24,794 bases of DNA, from positions 1-24,794 of the forward strand of contig JBCDAA010000091.1 in assembly GCA_039186435.1 (NCBI GenBank). Direction: 5' to 3'. This DNA comes from JALVDI01 sp039186435 (GTDB lineage: Bacteria > Myxococcota_A > Polyangia > Polyangiales > Houyiibacteriaceae). Positions within the stretch are counted from its first letter, which is position 1. Every line of letters starts with the position of its first letter. Under the pieces are notes generated by a model, which did not search any database, was not told where the DNA came from, and worked only from the letters and a program-made list of their open reading frames with translations. The position numbers and the translations under genes were made by a program. Shown here piece after piece: positions 15,226-21,966 of the stretch.

Positions 15226-15312
15226 TAGTCTCTTGACCCCGTTGTGCGGTTAGGTGGCTAGGTGTGTCTAGCCCCTCGCTCGAGTTTGAGATGTCAAAAT
15301 AAATGGTTGGTA

Positions 15313-15340
15313 TTGGTCGTTGGTCGTTGGTCATTGGTCG
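15313..15340. repeat. 7-bp tandem repeat TTGGTCG, four units
   Basis: Four consecutive heptamers TTGGTCG, TTGGTCG, TTGGTCA, TTGGTCG start within the last two bases of the first right-hand 22-bp repeat. Such heptads are prone to slippage and could vary between strains. Confidence 0.85.
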
Positions 15341-15462
15341 TCGCTCGTGAGTCCTCCATGCGGTTAGGTCTCCGTCGTCGCGTCGGTCGGGATGTCAAAA
15401 TAAGTGGTTGGTATTGCGCACTGAGACCAGCGCTGTCCTGGTTCGGCGCGCGCCAGACCGGC

Positions 15463-17019
15463 CTAGGCGCCGAGGTAGATTCGCAGGGTGTCGGCGGCGC
15501 TTCGCTTGTCGAAGTTCCGGCTTGCGAGCTCGCGGCGGTTGCAGATCTGCACAAAGAGATCATCCAAGAACCGGTACAGCGCTTCGCACTCGCGCACGGC
15601 GGCCTTGAGCTTGTCCGGATCGAGGAGGTCGACGTCGCGAAGGACGTCGAGCATCGCCAGGAAGGGATCAAGACGGGCGTAGTCCGCCTGACGCACGAGC
15701 TGGTAGCCGATCGCGCGAAAGTGTTCGAGGAACTCCTTCACGAAATGAAAGCTCGCGTAACCCGCCCAGCGATCGGTGTCGCCGCGCGTCGAGCGCGCCT
15801 TCGCCAGGAACGCACGCAGAACCTGCTGAAACATCCACACGTCGCGCCGAAGCCGCTCGCTTGCGTCGATTTGCGCGGCCTCCTGCGAACCGAGGAGCAT
15901 GGGTCCACGCCCCGGCTGAATCTCCCCGCAAAGCACACTGATCGCGTGGTGGAGCGTCGCGCGAAGCTGCGCACTGGCGACGACCAGTTGCGGACCCAGC
16001 TCGTCCGCGGCGATCACGTCATCCGTCGCCGGAATGTCCCGTTCAAAGGTCCCCTTTACCTCCACCCGAAGCACGTTGGCGAGGTTTTCCAGAGACCCGC
16101 GCATGCTTCGCAATCCCTTGGCTTCCGCGGCGAGCTCGTCGTGACGCGATCCGAGGTCGCTGACGTGTACGTCCATCAGCGTCCGCTCAAACGAATCGGC
16201 GAGTGCATCGGGGGCACGCTTGGCGAGATAGCGCGTCAGTGCACGTACATCGCTTCGAAACACGCTAAGGATGACGTAGGCCCGGCGCGCAGTGCTTGGC
16301 TGCGCCGCGTATTGATCAACGAGATCGATGTAGCGAAGGGCGCGAAAGAGGCTGAGGAACGTGACCGCGACAACCTGATGCGCGGCTTCGCCGGCGGTGT
16401 GCATCGCTTCGAGAACATCGCCGTTGCGAATGCGATCGAACTCCGGCCGAAACTCCAGCGCCACGAGGGGATTGAAGTAGGTGTTGCGGCCGATCTCCCG
16501 GGTGATCATCCCGAGGAGCGCGAAGTAGAGTCGATGCGACACTCGACCAAGCCGCAAGGTTCCGTCGGCCATCTCGAGGAACGCACCGAAGGTGTTGCGA
16601 AGAACGAAGAGCGACTCCTCCGGCGTGTCCTGGGAAAGCTGCTCTTTGATGAGCCGGCTTCGGAGCGCGTCCTCCGGCAACACCATTTCGAGATAGCGGC
16701 TGAACACATAGGCGCGGTCCCGCTGACCGAGGAGCGCGCGGATGCGATCGACCGACTGGCTGAGCGCATCGCGAACGATGATCAGTTCGTCGCGGTAGTC
16801 GTGAGCGACGGGCGCGTCCAAGCGGCGGACCCCGGGGTGGTTTCGCGGGTTTCCAAAACACGCGAATCCCTTGAGCAGCATTTCGAGCTCGAAGAGCGTT
16901 TCCTCTTTGCGCTCCCAGTTCAGCCGCGCGTACCAGCCGTCCCTCGCCCGCGACTGTTCGCGACGAAGACCCCGCGTATCTCGCAGGAGGTTGGCGTAGA
17001 CGTCGCGACTCGCACTCAC
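15463..17019 (-). CDS. Large conserved-looking protein of unknown function
   Basis: The frame encodes about 518 aa and has natural composition, unlike the equally long opposite-strand frame. It reads as mostly alpha-helical and soluble, with no signal peptide or clear membrane segment (WYARLNWERKEETLFELEML near the start, then FGNPRNHPG, SLFVLRNTFGAFLEMADGTL, REIGRNTYFNPLVALEF). I do not recognise a family or catalytic motif. The open frame continues upstream to 17175, but that extension is Arg/Ser-rich and probably untranslated. The GTG at 17019 has AGAAGA seven bases upstream; a GTG at 17037 is the alternative start. It stands alone, 48 bp from the nearest repeat of the transposase island. 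Confidence 0.75.
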   Translation of the reverse strand: MSASRDVYANLLRDTRGLRREQSRARDGWYARLNWERKEETLFELEMLLKGFACFGNPRNHPGVRRLDAPVAHDYRDELIIVRDALSQSVDRIRALLGQRDRAYVFSRYLEMVLPEDALRSRLIKEQLSQDTPEESLFVLRNTFGAFLEMADGTLRLGRVSHRLYFALLGMITREIGRNTYFNPLVALEFRPEFDRIRNGDVLEAMHTAGEAAHQVVAVTFLSLFRALRYIDLVDQYAAQPSTARRAYVILSVFRSDVRALTRYLAKRAPDALADSFERTLMDVHVSDLGSRHDELAAEAKGLRSMRGSLENLANVLRVEVKGTFERDIPATDDVIAADELGPQLVVASAQLRATLHHAISVLCGEIQPGRGPMLLGSQEAAQIDASERLRRDVWMFQQVLRAFLAKARSTRGDTDRWAGYASFHFVKEFLEHFRAIGYQLVRQADYARLDPFLAMLDVLRDVDLLDPDKLKAAVRECEALYRFLDDLFVQICNRRELASRNFDKRSAADTLRIYLGA

Positions 17020-17245
17020 GGCGACATCTTCTATCACAACCCGCCGCAAACGAAGACGTCTATGCGGCGAACGGGAATCGAACGGCCTTGAGCTGTCGTG
17101 CAATACCCACGCGTGGCCCGAACCGCCGCGTGCTCGAATCGAGTTCAGGCTGCGGCCAAACTCCGATACCGACACACGCCCCCAAACCGCTCGAATCGCC
17201 GGTACCGATCGTCAGGCCCCACCGCTCGACCACGAGATTCGCCGT

Positions 17246-17512
17246 TCATCCGCGCACGTAGGGCGCCCTCGCGAACGAAGCGCAATGTTCGCCCGAAACG
17301 AACGAAGCGCAACGTTCGCCCGAACGTCCTGACTCCCTGCGAACCTCGCGTACGAACCTCAGCGCCCAAACGCCAACGCCAACCGTTCGCCCCAAACGGT
17401 CGTCCAACACGTTGCGTACGAACCTCAGCGCCCAAACGCCAACGCCAACCGTTCGCCCCAAACGGTCGTCCAACACGTCCAACACGTTGCGCGCACCTGC
17501 GCAATCATTCAC
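17246..17512 (-). CDS. Possible repeat-encoded small protein overlapping the yheU stop (doubtful)
   Basis: A GTG at 17512 overlaps the yheU stop in a GTGA arrangement and opens 88 codons on the minus strand. In this frame the 66-bp repeat gives a doubled 22-residue unit (starting NVLDDRLGRTVGVGVWALRF) and the 27-bp repeat a doubled 9-residue unit (GERCASFVS / GEHCASFAR). Both repeat lengths are multiples of three, but other frames on both strands are also open here, so this is weak evidence for translation. No family is recognised. It may simply be a non-coding repeat tract. Confidence 0.25.
   Translation of the reverse strand: MNDCAGARNVLDVLDDRLGRTVGVGVWALRFVRNVLDDRLGRTVGVGVWALRFVREVRRESGRSGERCASFVSGEHCASFARAPYVRG
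17272..17325. repeat. 27-bp tandem repeat, two units
   Basis: Units 17272-17298 and 17299-17325 begin CGAACGAAGCGCAA and agree at 25 of 27 positions. They lie in the gene-poor tract between the unknown gene and yheU, 22 bp before the 66-bp repeat. Confidence 0.85.
17348..17479. repeat. 66-bp tandem duplication, near-perfect
   Basis: The unit 17348-17413, beginning GCGTACGAACCTCAGCGCCC, is repeated at 17414-17479 with one difference at the last base. A 9-bp duplication (TCCAACACG) follows at the right end, around 17469-17486. Each unit contains the inverted pair CCGTTCGC...GCG-like and AACGGT segments but no long hairpin. With the 27-bp repeat this makes a low-complexity tract. The remainder of 17038-17508 shows no recognisable gene. 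One minus-strand frame through it is discussed as a separate feature. Confidence 0.9.
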
Positions 17513-17733
17513 CGAAGCTCATCTGCCCGAATCAAATTCGTCGTCGACGTCTTCGCGTCGAAGAGCACTACCACTTCACCGCGCTCGAGTTGCCCTCGCA
17601 CCGAGGCCACCTTTTCCTCCAGCGGCACGTCGCTTGCGCCGTACTCGGTCCCTTCGCGGCTCACAAACTCCTCGATCACCCCACGAAGCGCGCCTTCGCT
17701 GAGTTCGCGCCACGGGATCACCAAATGCTCCAT
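17509..17733 (-). CDS. yheU: YheU family protein (UPF0270)
   Basis: The 74-aa product matches the UPF0270/YheU family over its full length. It has an N-terminal LVIPWRELSEGALRGVIEEF, then VSREGTEYGASDVPLEEKVASV and a closing RGQLERGEVVVLFDAKTST. This corresponds closely to enterobacterial YheU (LIPWQDLS, FVLREGTDYG, LEQKVADVKRQL), which is about the same size. The function is unknown; members are small cytosolic proteins. The ATG at 17733 is the family start. It is transcribed divergently from the PilZ gene. Confidence 0.9.
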   Translation of the reverse strand: MEHLVIPWRELSEGALRGVIEEFVSREGTEYGASDVPLEEKVASVRGQLERGEVVVLFDAKTSTTNLIRADELR

Positions 17734-17919
17734 CCCGCGACCATAGCGCTGCCCCGCCCATCCGAGTTAAGCGAAGCGGCGATAGAACCGCGCGCGCTTT
17801 CATGCGTCCAACCAAGGAAGACCATGACAGCAATGTCTTAGTTGAGTGATCCGAAGCCCAAGATCAGAGGGCTTTTGGGTCGGCATGTGCGTTGCTGCAC
17901 TACGCCATGGAGGTTCGTG

Positions 17920-18363
17920 ATGACCGATGTTCTGGAGCTCCTTCACGAGTACCGCTCGCTTCTCACCACGGGCGACGAACCGGCGCGCCAAGCCGCCCTC
18001 GGCGCCCTTCTCGGAACCACACCACCGTGGGTGAAAAAGCCGGCTCGAATCGTTTCCATGCCGGTCCAGTTCACCGCCGCCGGTCGGTTCGGTCGGGGCG
18101 AGTCTCGAAGCTTGAGTGCGACTGGGATCGTGGTCGCGACACGAAACCCGCCTGCGCTCGGAACGCCGCTCTTGCTGCGTCTCGACGACGGGCGCGGCAC
18201 CACCTACATCTTTCCCGCGCTGGTCGCGTTTCGTCGTGGTGGCCGCTGGGGCGCAATCGGTGCGCACTTCGATGGCGAACCTGAGCGCACCCTAACTGCG
18301 GAGAGCTTGGCCGTGTGGCAGGGGCTTCGCCTCAGCCAGCGCCTCGATTCACAAGTTGCGTAA
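17920..18363 (+). CDS. PilZ-domain protein
   Basis: The product is 147 aa. After a helical N-terminus (TDVLELLHEYRSLL) comes a PilZ-like beta-barrel. KKPARIVSMPVQF holds the position of the RxxxR box, FGRGESRSLSATGIVVATRN corresponds to the (D/N)xSxxG box, and LGTPLLLRLDDG, FPALVAFRRG and RWGAIGAHF are the later strands. PilZ domains usually bind c-di-GMP. Here the arginine box is poor and the Ser box reads SLSATG, so binding is uncertain. ATG 17920 has a strong GGAGG at 17909-17913; the open frame extends upstream to 17842 without such a site. It lies 70 bp before the MbnP-like gene. Confidence 0.75.
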   Translation: MTDVLELLHEYRSLLTTGDEPARQAALGALLGTTPPWVKKPARIVSMPVQFTAAGRFGRGESRSLSATGIVVATRNPPALGTPLLLRLDDGRGTTYIFPALVAFRRGGRWGAIGAHFDGEPERTLTAESLAVWQGLRLSQRLDSQVA

Positions 18364-18433
18364 GTGATCCGCGACGTTTTGCCGCGCGGGCACGCAGAGC
18401 CACTTTGGGTACACTGCGCGCAGGAGACTTTGC

Positions 18434-19234
18434 ATGCATCGACGTTTCGCTTGGGTGGTGGCGCTTCTTATCTCGTGCGGTAGCAGCGGGGACGATCCCG
18501 TCGAGCTTCGTTTCTCCGCGCTGGTCGGTGACCAGGCCTTCGACTGCGGTTCTACCTACGCGCTCGGCGCCGGACTCGATCTCACCCCGCGCGACTTTCG
18601 TTTCTACGTGCACGACGTTCGGCTCTTGACTGCGGACGGCGAAGAAGTTCCCGTCACCCTCGACGACGACGGCCGCTGGCAAAACGGCGAGGTCGTGCTC
18701 CTCGACTTCGAAGATCAGTGCGGCGAGATGGGCAACCCGGACATGAACGACCGAATCCTCGGCGTTGCTCCCTCGGGGGACTACACCGGCATTCGCTTTC
18801 GTCTCGGCGTCCCCGAGTCGTTGAATCACGCCGACGCGAGCCTGGCCGGTGCGCCCCTCAACCTCACGTCGATGTTCTGGAACTGGAACGCCGGCTACAA
18901 GTTCATCCGCATCGACGGCGCGAGCAGCGCGTTTGACTCGTGGCGCCTTCACCTTGGAAGCACCGGCTGCACCGGCGACATGATGGGCAACGCGACCTGC
19001 TCCAATCTGAACGTGCCAGAGATCACGATCACCGGGTTCGACCCGACCACGGAAGCGGTCGTGGCGGATATCGGCGCCCTCGTGAACGGCTCCGATCTGG
19101 CGAATACCGACGAGACGCAGCCGGGTTGCATGTCCAGCCCGGCGGACCCGGACTGCGCGAGCCTCTTCGGCAACCTGGGTCTTTCCTTTGGCGACTCGCC
19201 GGCGCCCGCGCAGAGTTTCTTCCGCGCGCCCTGA
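18434..19234 (+). CDS. MbnP-like (metallo-mystery pair, four-Cys motif) copper-binding lipoprotein
   Basis: The 266-aa protein has a lipoprotein signal with lipobox LISC (Cys15) and a beta-rich body. It shows the MbnP family marks: FYVHDVRLL, DFEDQCG, GVPESLNH, MFWNWNAGYKFIRID, FDSWRLHLGSTGC and Cys-rich GDMMGNATC. Beyond Cys15 there are Cys38, 96, 179, 189, 232 and 241. In the characterised methanotroph homologue, the partner MbnH converts a conserved Trp to kynurenine and the protein binds copper. Trp149 and Trp151 in FWNWNAGYKF are the conserved candidates here. AGGAG (18422-18426) precedes the ATG at 18434, and a TACACT at 18410-18415 resembles a -10 box. The MbnH partner follows after 31 bp. 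No methanobactin genes are in the window. Confidence 0.88.
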   Translation: MHRRFAWVVALLISCGSSGDDPVELRFSALVGDQAFDCGSTYALGAGLDLTPRDFRFYVHDVRLLTADGEEVPVTLDDDGRWQNGEVVLLDFEDQCGEMGNPDMNDRILGVAPSGDYTGIRFRLGVPESLNHADASLAGAPLNLTSMFWNWNAGYKFIRIDGASSAFDSWRLHLGSTGCTGDMMGNATCSNLNVPEITITGFDPTTEAVVADIGALVNGSDLANTDETQPGCMSSPADPDCASLFGNLGLSFGDSPAPAQSFFRAP

Positions 19235-19265
19235 GTCATCGAAGGACGTTGAAGGAAACTCGAGT

Positions 19266-20390
19266 TTGCGTCTTCTTCTTGCTTGTTTCGTCGCCCTCGG
19301 CTGCCAGCCCGGGGACAGCTTCGAGTGGGATCTCCCCTCGGGCTTTCCGGAACCCCGCGTTCCTGACGACAACGAAATGAGTGAGGTGAAGGTGGAGCTC
19401 GGGCGCCATCTCTTCTACGACACCCGGCTCTCCGGCAACCAAACGCAGAGCTGCGCGTCGTGTCATGTGCAAGAGCTCGCCTTTACCGACGGGCTCGCCC
19501 TAAGCGTCGGATCCACAGGGGAGGTAACACCCCGCGGATCGATGACGATCGCCAACGTGGGCTACGCCGCGACTCTTACTTGGGCGAGCCCGGTGCTGCG
19601 CCATCTTGAAGATCAGGCGCTTGTTCCGATTTTCGGCGAAGAGCCTGTCGAGCTCGGTATGAGCGGTCGAGAAAACGAGCTCCTGATGCGTCTCCGCGAG
19701 GAGCCGCGCTACCAGGAGATGTTTCCTCTCGCGTTTCCGCGCGACGACGATCCCTTCACGATTGCGAACATCGTGCGGGCGCTCGGCGCCTGGCAGCGCA
19801 CCGTCATCAGCGGTGACTCCGCGTATGACCGTTTTGCGGCTGGCGATTCGAATGCCATCAGCGAGGACGCCAAACGCGGCGGAGAGATCTTCTTCGAGGA
19901 AGACGCCGAGTGCTTTCACTGCCACGGCGGCTTCGCTTTCGCGAGCGGCGTCGACCACAGCGGAAACGTGTTCGACCAGGCGCTCTTTGCGAACAACGGC
20001 CTCTACAACATCGACGGTCGCGGCGCGTATCCCGCCTCCAACCAAGGCCTCATCGAAACCACAGGCGAGCGCCAGGACATGGGCAAGTTCAAGCCGCCGA
20101 CGCTCCGGAACATCACCCTCACGGCGCCCTATATGCACGACGGTTCGCTTGAGACCCTCGACGAGGTGCTCGACATGTACGCCGCGGGCGGGCTGGTGAC
20201 CGACGAGGGCGAGAACGTCGGGGACGGGCGCGAAAACCCGCACAAGAGTCTCTTTGTGAACGGGTTTGAGCTTTCGGACGACGTTCGGCGTCAGCTCAAT
20301 GCGTTCTTCGAGAGCCTTCGGGACGAGCGCTTTCTAACGAATCCGGCGCTGTCCGATCCCTGGGTGCTCCCCTGGCCCAACACGCCCTGA
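19266..20390 (+). CDS. MbnH-like di-haem cytochrome c peroxidase/MauG family lipoprotein
   Basis: The 374-aa product has two c-type haem motifs, CASCH at residues 63-67 and CFHCH at 216-220, in the CCP/MauG arrangement. It also has LGRHLFYDTRLSGNQTQSC, VELGMSGRENELL and the C-terminal APYMHDGSLETLDEVLDMY. The TTG at 19266 gives a lipoprotein leader with lipobox ALGC (Cys13) and has GAAGGA nine bases upstream; the open frame begins further upstream within the MbnP-like gene but shows no homology there. In MauG-like enzymes both haems can reach a high-valent bis-Fe(IV) state to oxidise a protein substrate. Being directly behind the MbnP-like gene, its substrate is most likely that protein. A general peroxidase role is the alternative. 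Confidence 0.9.
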   Translation: MRLLLACFVALGCQPGDSFEWDLPSGFPEPRVPDDNEMSEVKVELGRHLFYDTRLSGNQTQSCASCHVQELAFTDGLALSVGSTGEVTPRGSMTIANVGYAATLTWASPVLRHLEDQALVPIFGEEPVELGMSGRENELLMRLREEPRYQEMFPLAFPRDDDPFTIANIVRALGAWQRTVISGDSAYDRFAAGDSNAISEDAKRGGEIFFEEDAECFHCHGGFAFASGVDHSGNVFDQALFANNGLYNIDGRGAYPASNQGLIETTGERQDMGKFKPPTLRNITLTAPYMHDGSLETLDEVLDMYAAGGLVTDEGENVGDGRENPHKSLFVNGFELSDDVRRQLNAFFESLRDERFLTNPALSDPWVLPWPNTP

Positions 20391-20688
20391 CGCGCGGCGT
20401 TCACGCGTGTGCGTTCACGTGTGTGGACCCGAGTCCGTAACAGCTCGCTGTTTCGCCTGTTACGAACGCTGCTCGCCGGCTGTTACGCGTGACGCTGATG
20501 CGTCCGGACCGCCCAGGCGATGAAAAGAGCAATGATCACGATGCGGTGACCAGGCGAGCGCGGGTTCGGGAACGAAGGGTGAAAAATCGAACGAGGATGT
20601 TCATGGCCGTCTCCAGTGTGTGGGAGACGATCACTGCACCACTCGTGCCAGCCCGCTGTCGCGGCGCGGACGGGTCCATGGACAGTCG
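20391..20688. repeat. Repeat-bearing intergenic region after the MbnH-like gene
   Basis: This 298-bp region has no convincing gene. A 14-bp tandem repeat (GCGTTCACG(C/T)GTGT) occupies 20397-20424 with one mismatch. CGTAACAG (20436-20443) and CTGTTACG (20457-20464) form an 8-bp inverted repeat with a 13-nt loop, and a third CTGTTACG sits at 20480-20487. Lying between two convergent genes, the hairpin may act as a bidirectional terminator, although no T-tract follows. Short frames in 20489-20692 have no recognisable product. Confidence 0.65.
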
Positions 20689-21942
20689 CTAGCGTTCGGG
20701 GGCGATGACTCGCGGAGTCGCTTCCGGCCCGCTCGATCGGTGCCAGATCGACCAGCCGATGCCCACCACCGTGATCAAGAAGAGCACCAGCATCAAGAGC
20801 GCGTGGCGCTTGAAGGGCATCGGATCGTGTTCGGTGGGAGGCGGCAGCGTGTCCGCGGTGCCGATCGAATCGCGCGGGGCGGGCGTCTCCGCGGGGGCTT
20901 CGAGGGGAAGCGTCCAGCGCTCGAGCGCCTTCACCGGCGCCATGCTGATCTCGCGCGTGTTCACGGTCGACGCCCCTACGAGCGAAAGGCGTTTGCTCCG
21001 CACGTCGAGGACCTCCCCGAAGAGCGCCTGAATCAAAGCCGCGCGCTCGACGACATCGACTTCACGGGCTTCGGGAACCGCCTCGAGGAGCGCGGTTCGG
21101 AGCGCTCGCGCTGATTCAGGTCGTTTGTCTCGCTCGTGCTCAAGCGCCTGGCTGATCACTTCGTCGAGGCCTTTGGGAATTCCGTGGGCAACCTCCCCGA
21201 CGCGGGGAAGGCGCCCTTCCCGAAGCGCCTCGGTGACCTCGTCGTTGCTTTGAGTTCCGAAGATGCGGCGACCGGCAAGCATTTCCCAAAGCACGACCGC
21301 CAGCGAGAAGACGTCCGCGCGGCGATCGATGTCCTCTTCGCTTTCAAGCTGCTCGGGCGGCATGTAGCGGAGCTTGCCCTTCATGGCGCCGGGCGTGAGC
21401 GTTTTGTGAAGGCGCTGGTTCGCGCGCGCGACGCCGAAGTCGATAAGCTTGACCGCGCCTTCGGCACTCACCAGCACGTTCTGGGGTGAGACGTCGCGAT
21501 GCACGATGCTGAGTCGTTTGCCGTCGCTACCGCGCGCTTCGTGGGCGGCGTGCAGTCCTTCGGCGGCAGCAGCCACGATCGAAACGGCAAAGGCCGGGCC
21601 CATGCGGCGCCCGAGCTCGCGGAGCTTGACGATCATCTCGCTGACCGAGCCGCCGTGCACGTACTCCATCACGATGAAGTGCCGGCCGTCGGCTTCGCCG
21701 AGATCCTCTGTGTAGATCACATTCGGGTGGCGAATCCGTGCCGCGAGGCGCGCTTCGTCCAAGAACATCGTGATGAAGTCCGGGTGATCCGCGAGCAGCT
21801 CGCCAACGACCTTGATCGCAACCGCGCGTCGAAACCCGGCGATGCCCTCTTTGGTGGCGAGATAGAGCTTGGCCATGCCCCCGGAGCCGATCTCTTGGAT
21901 CAACTCGTAGGGCCCGATGGTCCCTATGCCCTCCTCCGCCAC
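20689..21942 (-). CDS. Pkn-type serine/threonine protein kinase with C-terminal membrane anchor
   Basis: The 417-aa protein contains a complete Hanks-type kinase domain (about residues 12-275). It has the glycine-rich loop IGSGGMAKLY, ATP lysine in VAIKVV, catalytic loop HRDVSPQNVL, metal-binding DFGVAR and the PPEQ activation-segment end. A Pro-rich linker follows, with a single hydrophobic segment near the C-terminus (HALLMLVLFLITVVGIGWSI), so the kinase should face the cytoplasm. It resembles the other kinase in the window in layout. The start is a GTG at 21942 with no obvious Shine-Dalgarno, 24 bp after the murB stop; the two genes are probably one operon. In other bacteria such kinases regulate wall-precursor steps, so this neighbour relationship is suggestive. 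Confidence 0.93.
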   Translation of the reverse strand: MAEEGIGTIGPYELIQEIGSGGMAKLYLATKEGIAGFRRAVAIKVVGELLADHPDFITMFLDEARLAARIRHPNVIYTEDLGEADGRHFIVMEYVHGGSVSEMIVKLRELGRRMGPAFAVSIVAAAAEGLHAAHEARGSDGKRLSIVHRDVSPQNVLVSAEGAVKLIDFGVARANQRLHKTLTPGAMKGKLRYMPPEQLESEEDIDRRADVFSLAVVLWEMLAGRRIFGTQSNDEVTEALREGRLPRVGEVAHGIPKGLDEVISQALEHERDKRPESARALRTALLEAVPEAREVDVVERAALIQALFGEVLDVRSKRLSLVGASTVNTREISMAPVKALERWTLPLEAPAETPAPRDSIGTADTLPPPTEHDPMPFKRHALLMLVLFLITVVGIGWSIWHRSSGPEATPRVIAPER

Positions 21943-21966
21943 GCAGGGACCATACCTACGCTGCGT

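Larger units (their letters stand above)
13924..15415. mobile_element. RAYT (REP-type HUH transposase) island bounded by inverted 22-bp repeats
   Basis: A 22-bp sequence at 13924-13945 starts AATACCAACCA and ends TTTGAC. Its reverse complement recurs at 15293-15314 with 20 of 22 identities and again at 15394-15415 with two or three differences. These copies flank the transposase gene in inverted orientation. The ends and the 14923-15462 spacer are AT-richer than the surrounding DNA. RAYT genes are typically flanked by inverted REP sequences and act on them. These copies do not form the usual REP hairpin, so whether they are the substrate is inference. The two right-hand copies are each preceded by TGCGGTTAGGT (15245-15255 and 15359-15369), so that end looks duplicated. 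Exact element borders are not known. Confidence 0.65.
14923..15462. other. Gene-free spacer behind the transposase
   Basis: These 540 bp contain no convincing gene. What can be seen is a perfect 10-bp tandem repeat TCGACGCTTG (15054-15073), the hairpin at 15201-15225, the two 22-bp repeat copies, and the 7-bp tandem repeat. Short frames on both strands have no recognisable product. Confidence 0.7.

Noticed and set aside
15196..15230. T-loop-like sequence GTTCGAGTCCC, possible tRNA or tRNA fragment
   Set aside because: The bases before it cannot pair to form a T-stem and no acceptor, D or anticodon arm is present; it is explained by the 8-bp hairpin.
15262..17091. 609-aa plus-strand frame, longer than the minus-strand gene
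   Set aside because: No recognisable domain and composition typical of an antisense shadow in GC-rich DNA; it also starts inside the repeats. The minus-strand product has natural composition and helical pattern.
17272..17479. CRISPR-like array
   Set aside because: Units are directly adjacent with no spacers and come in only two copies; no cas genes nearby.
20489..20692. Small genes on either strand after the MbnH-like gene
   Set aside because: The 67-aa plus frame and the minus-strand 18- and 22-codon frames have no recognisable product or ribosome binding site support.
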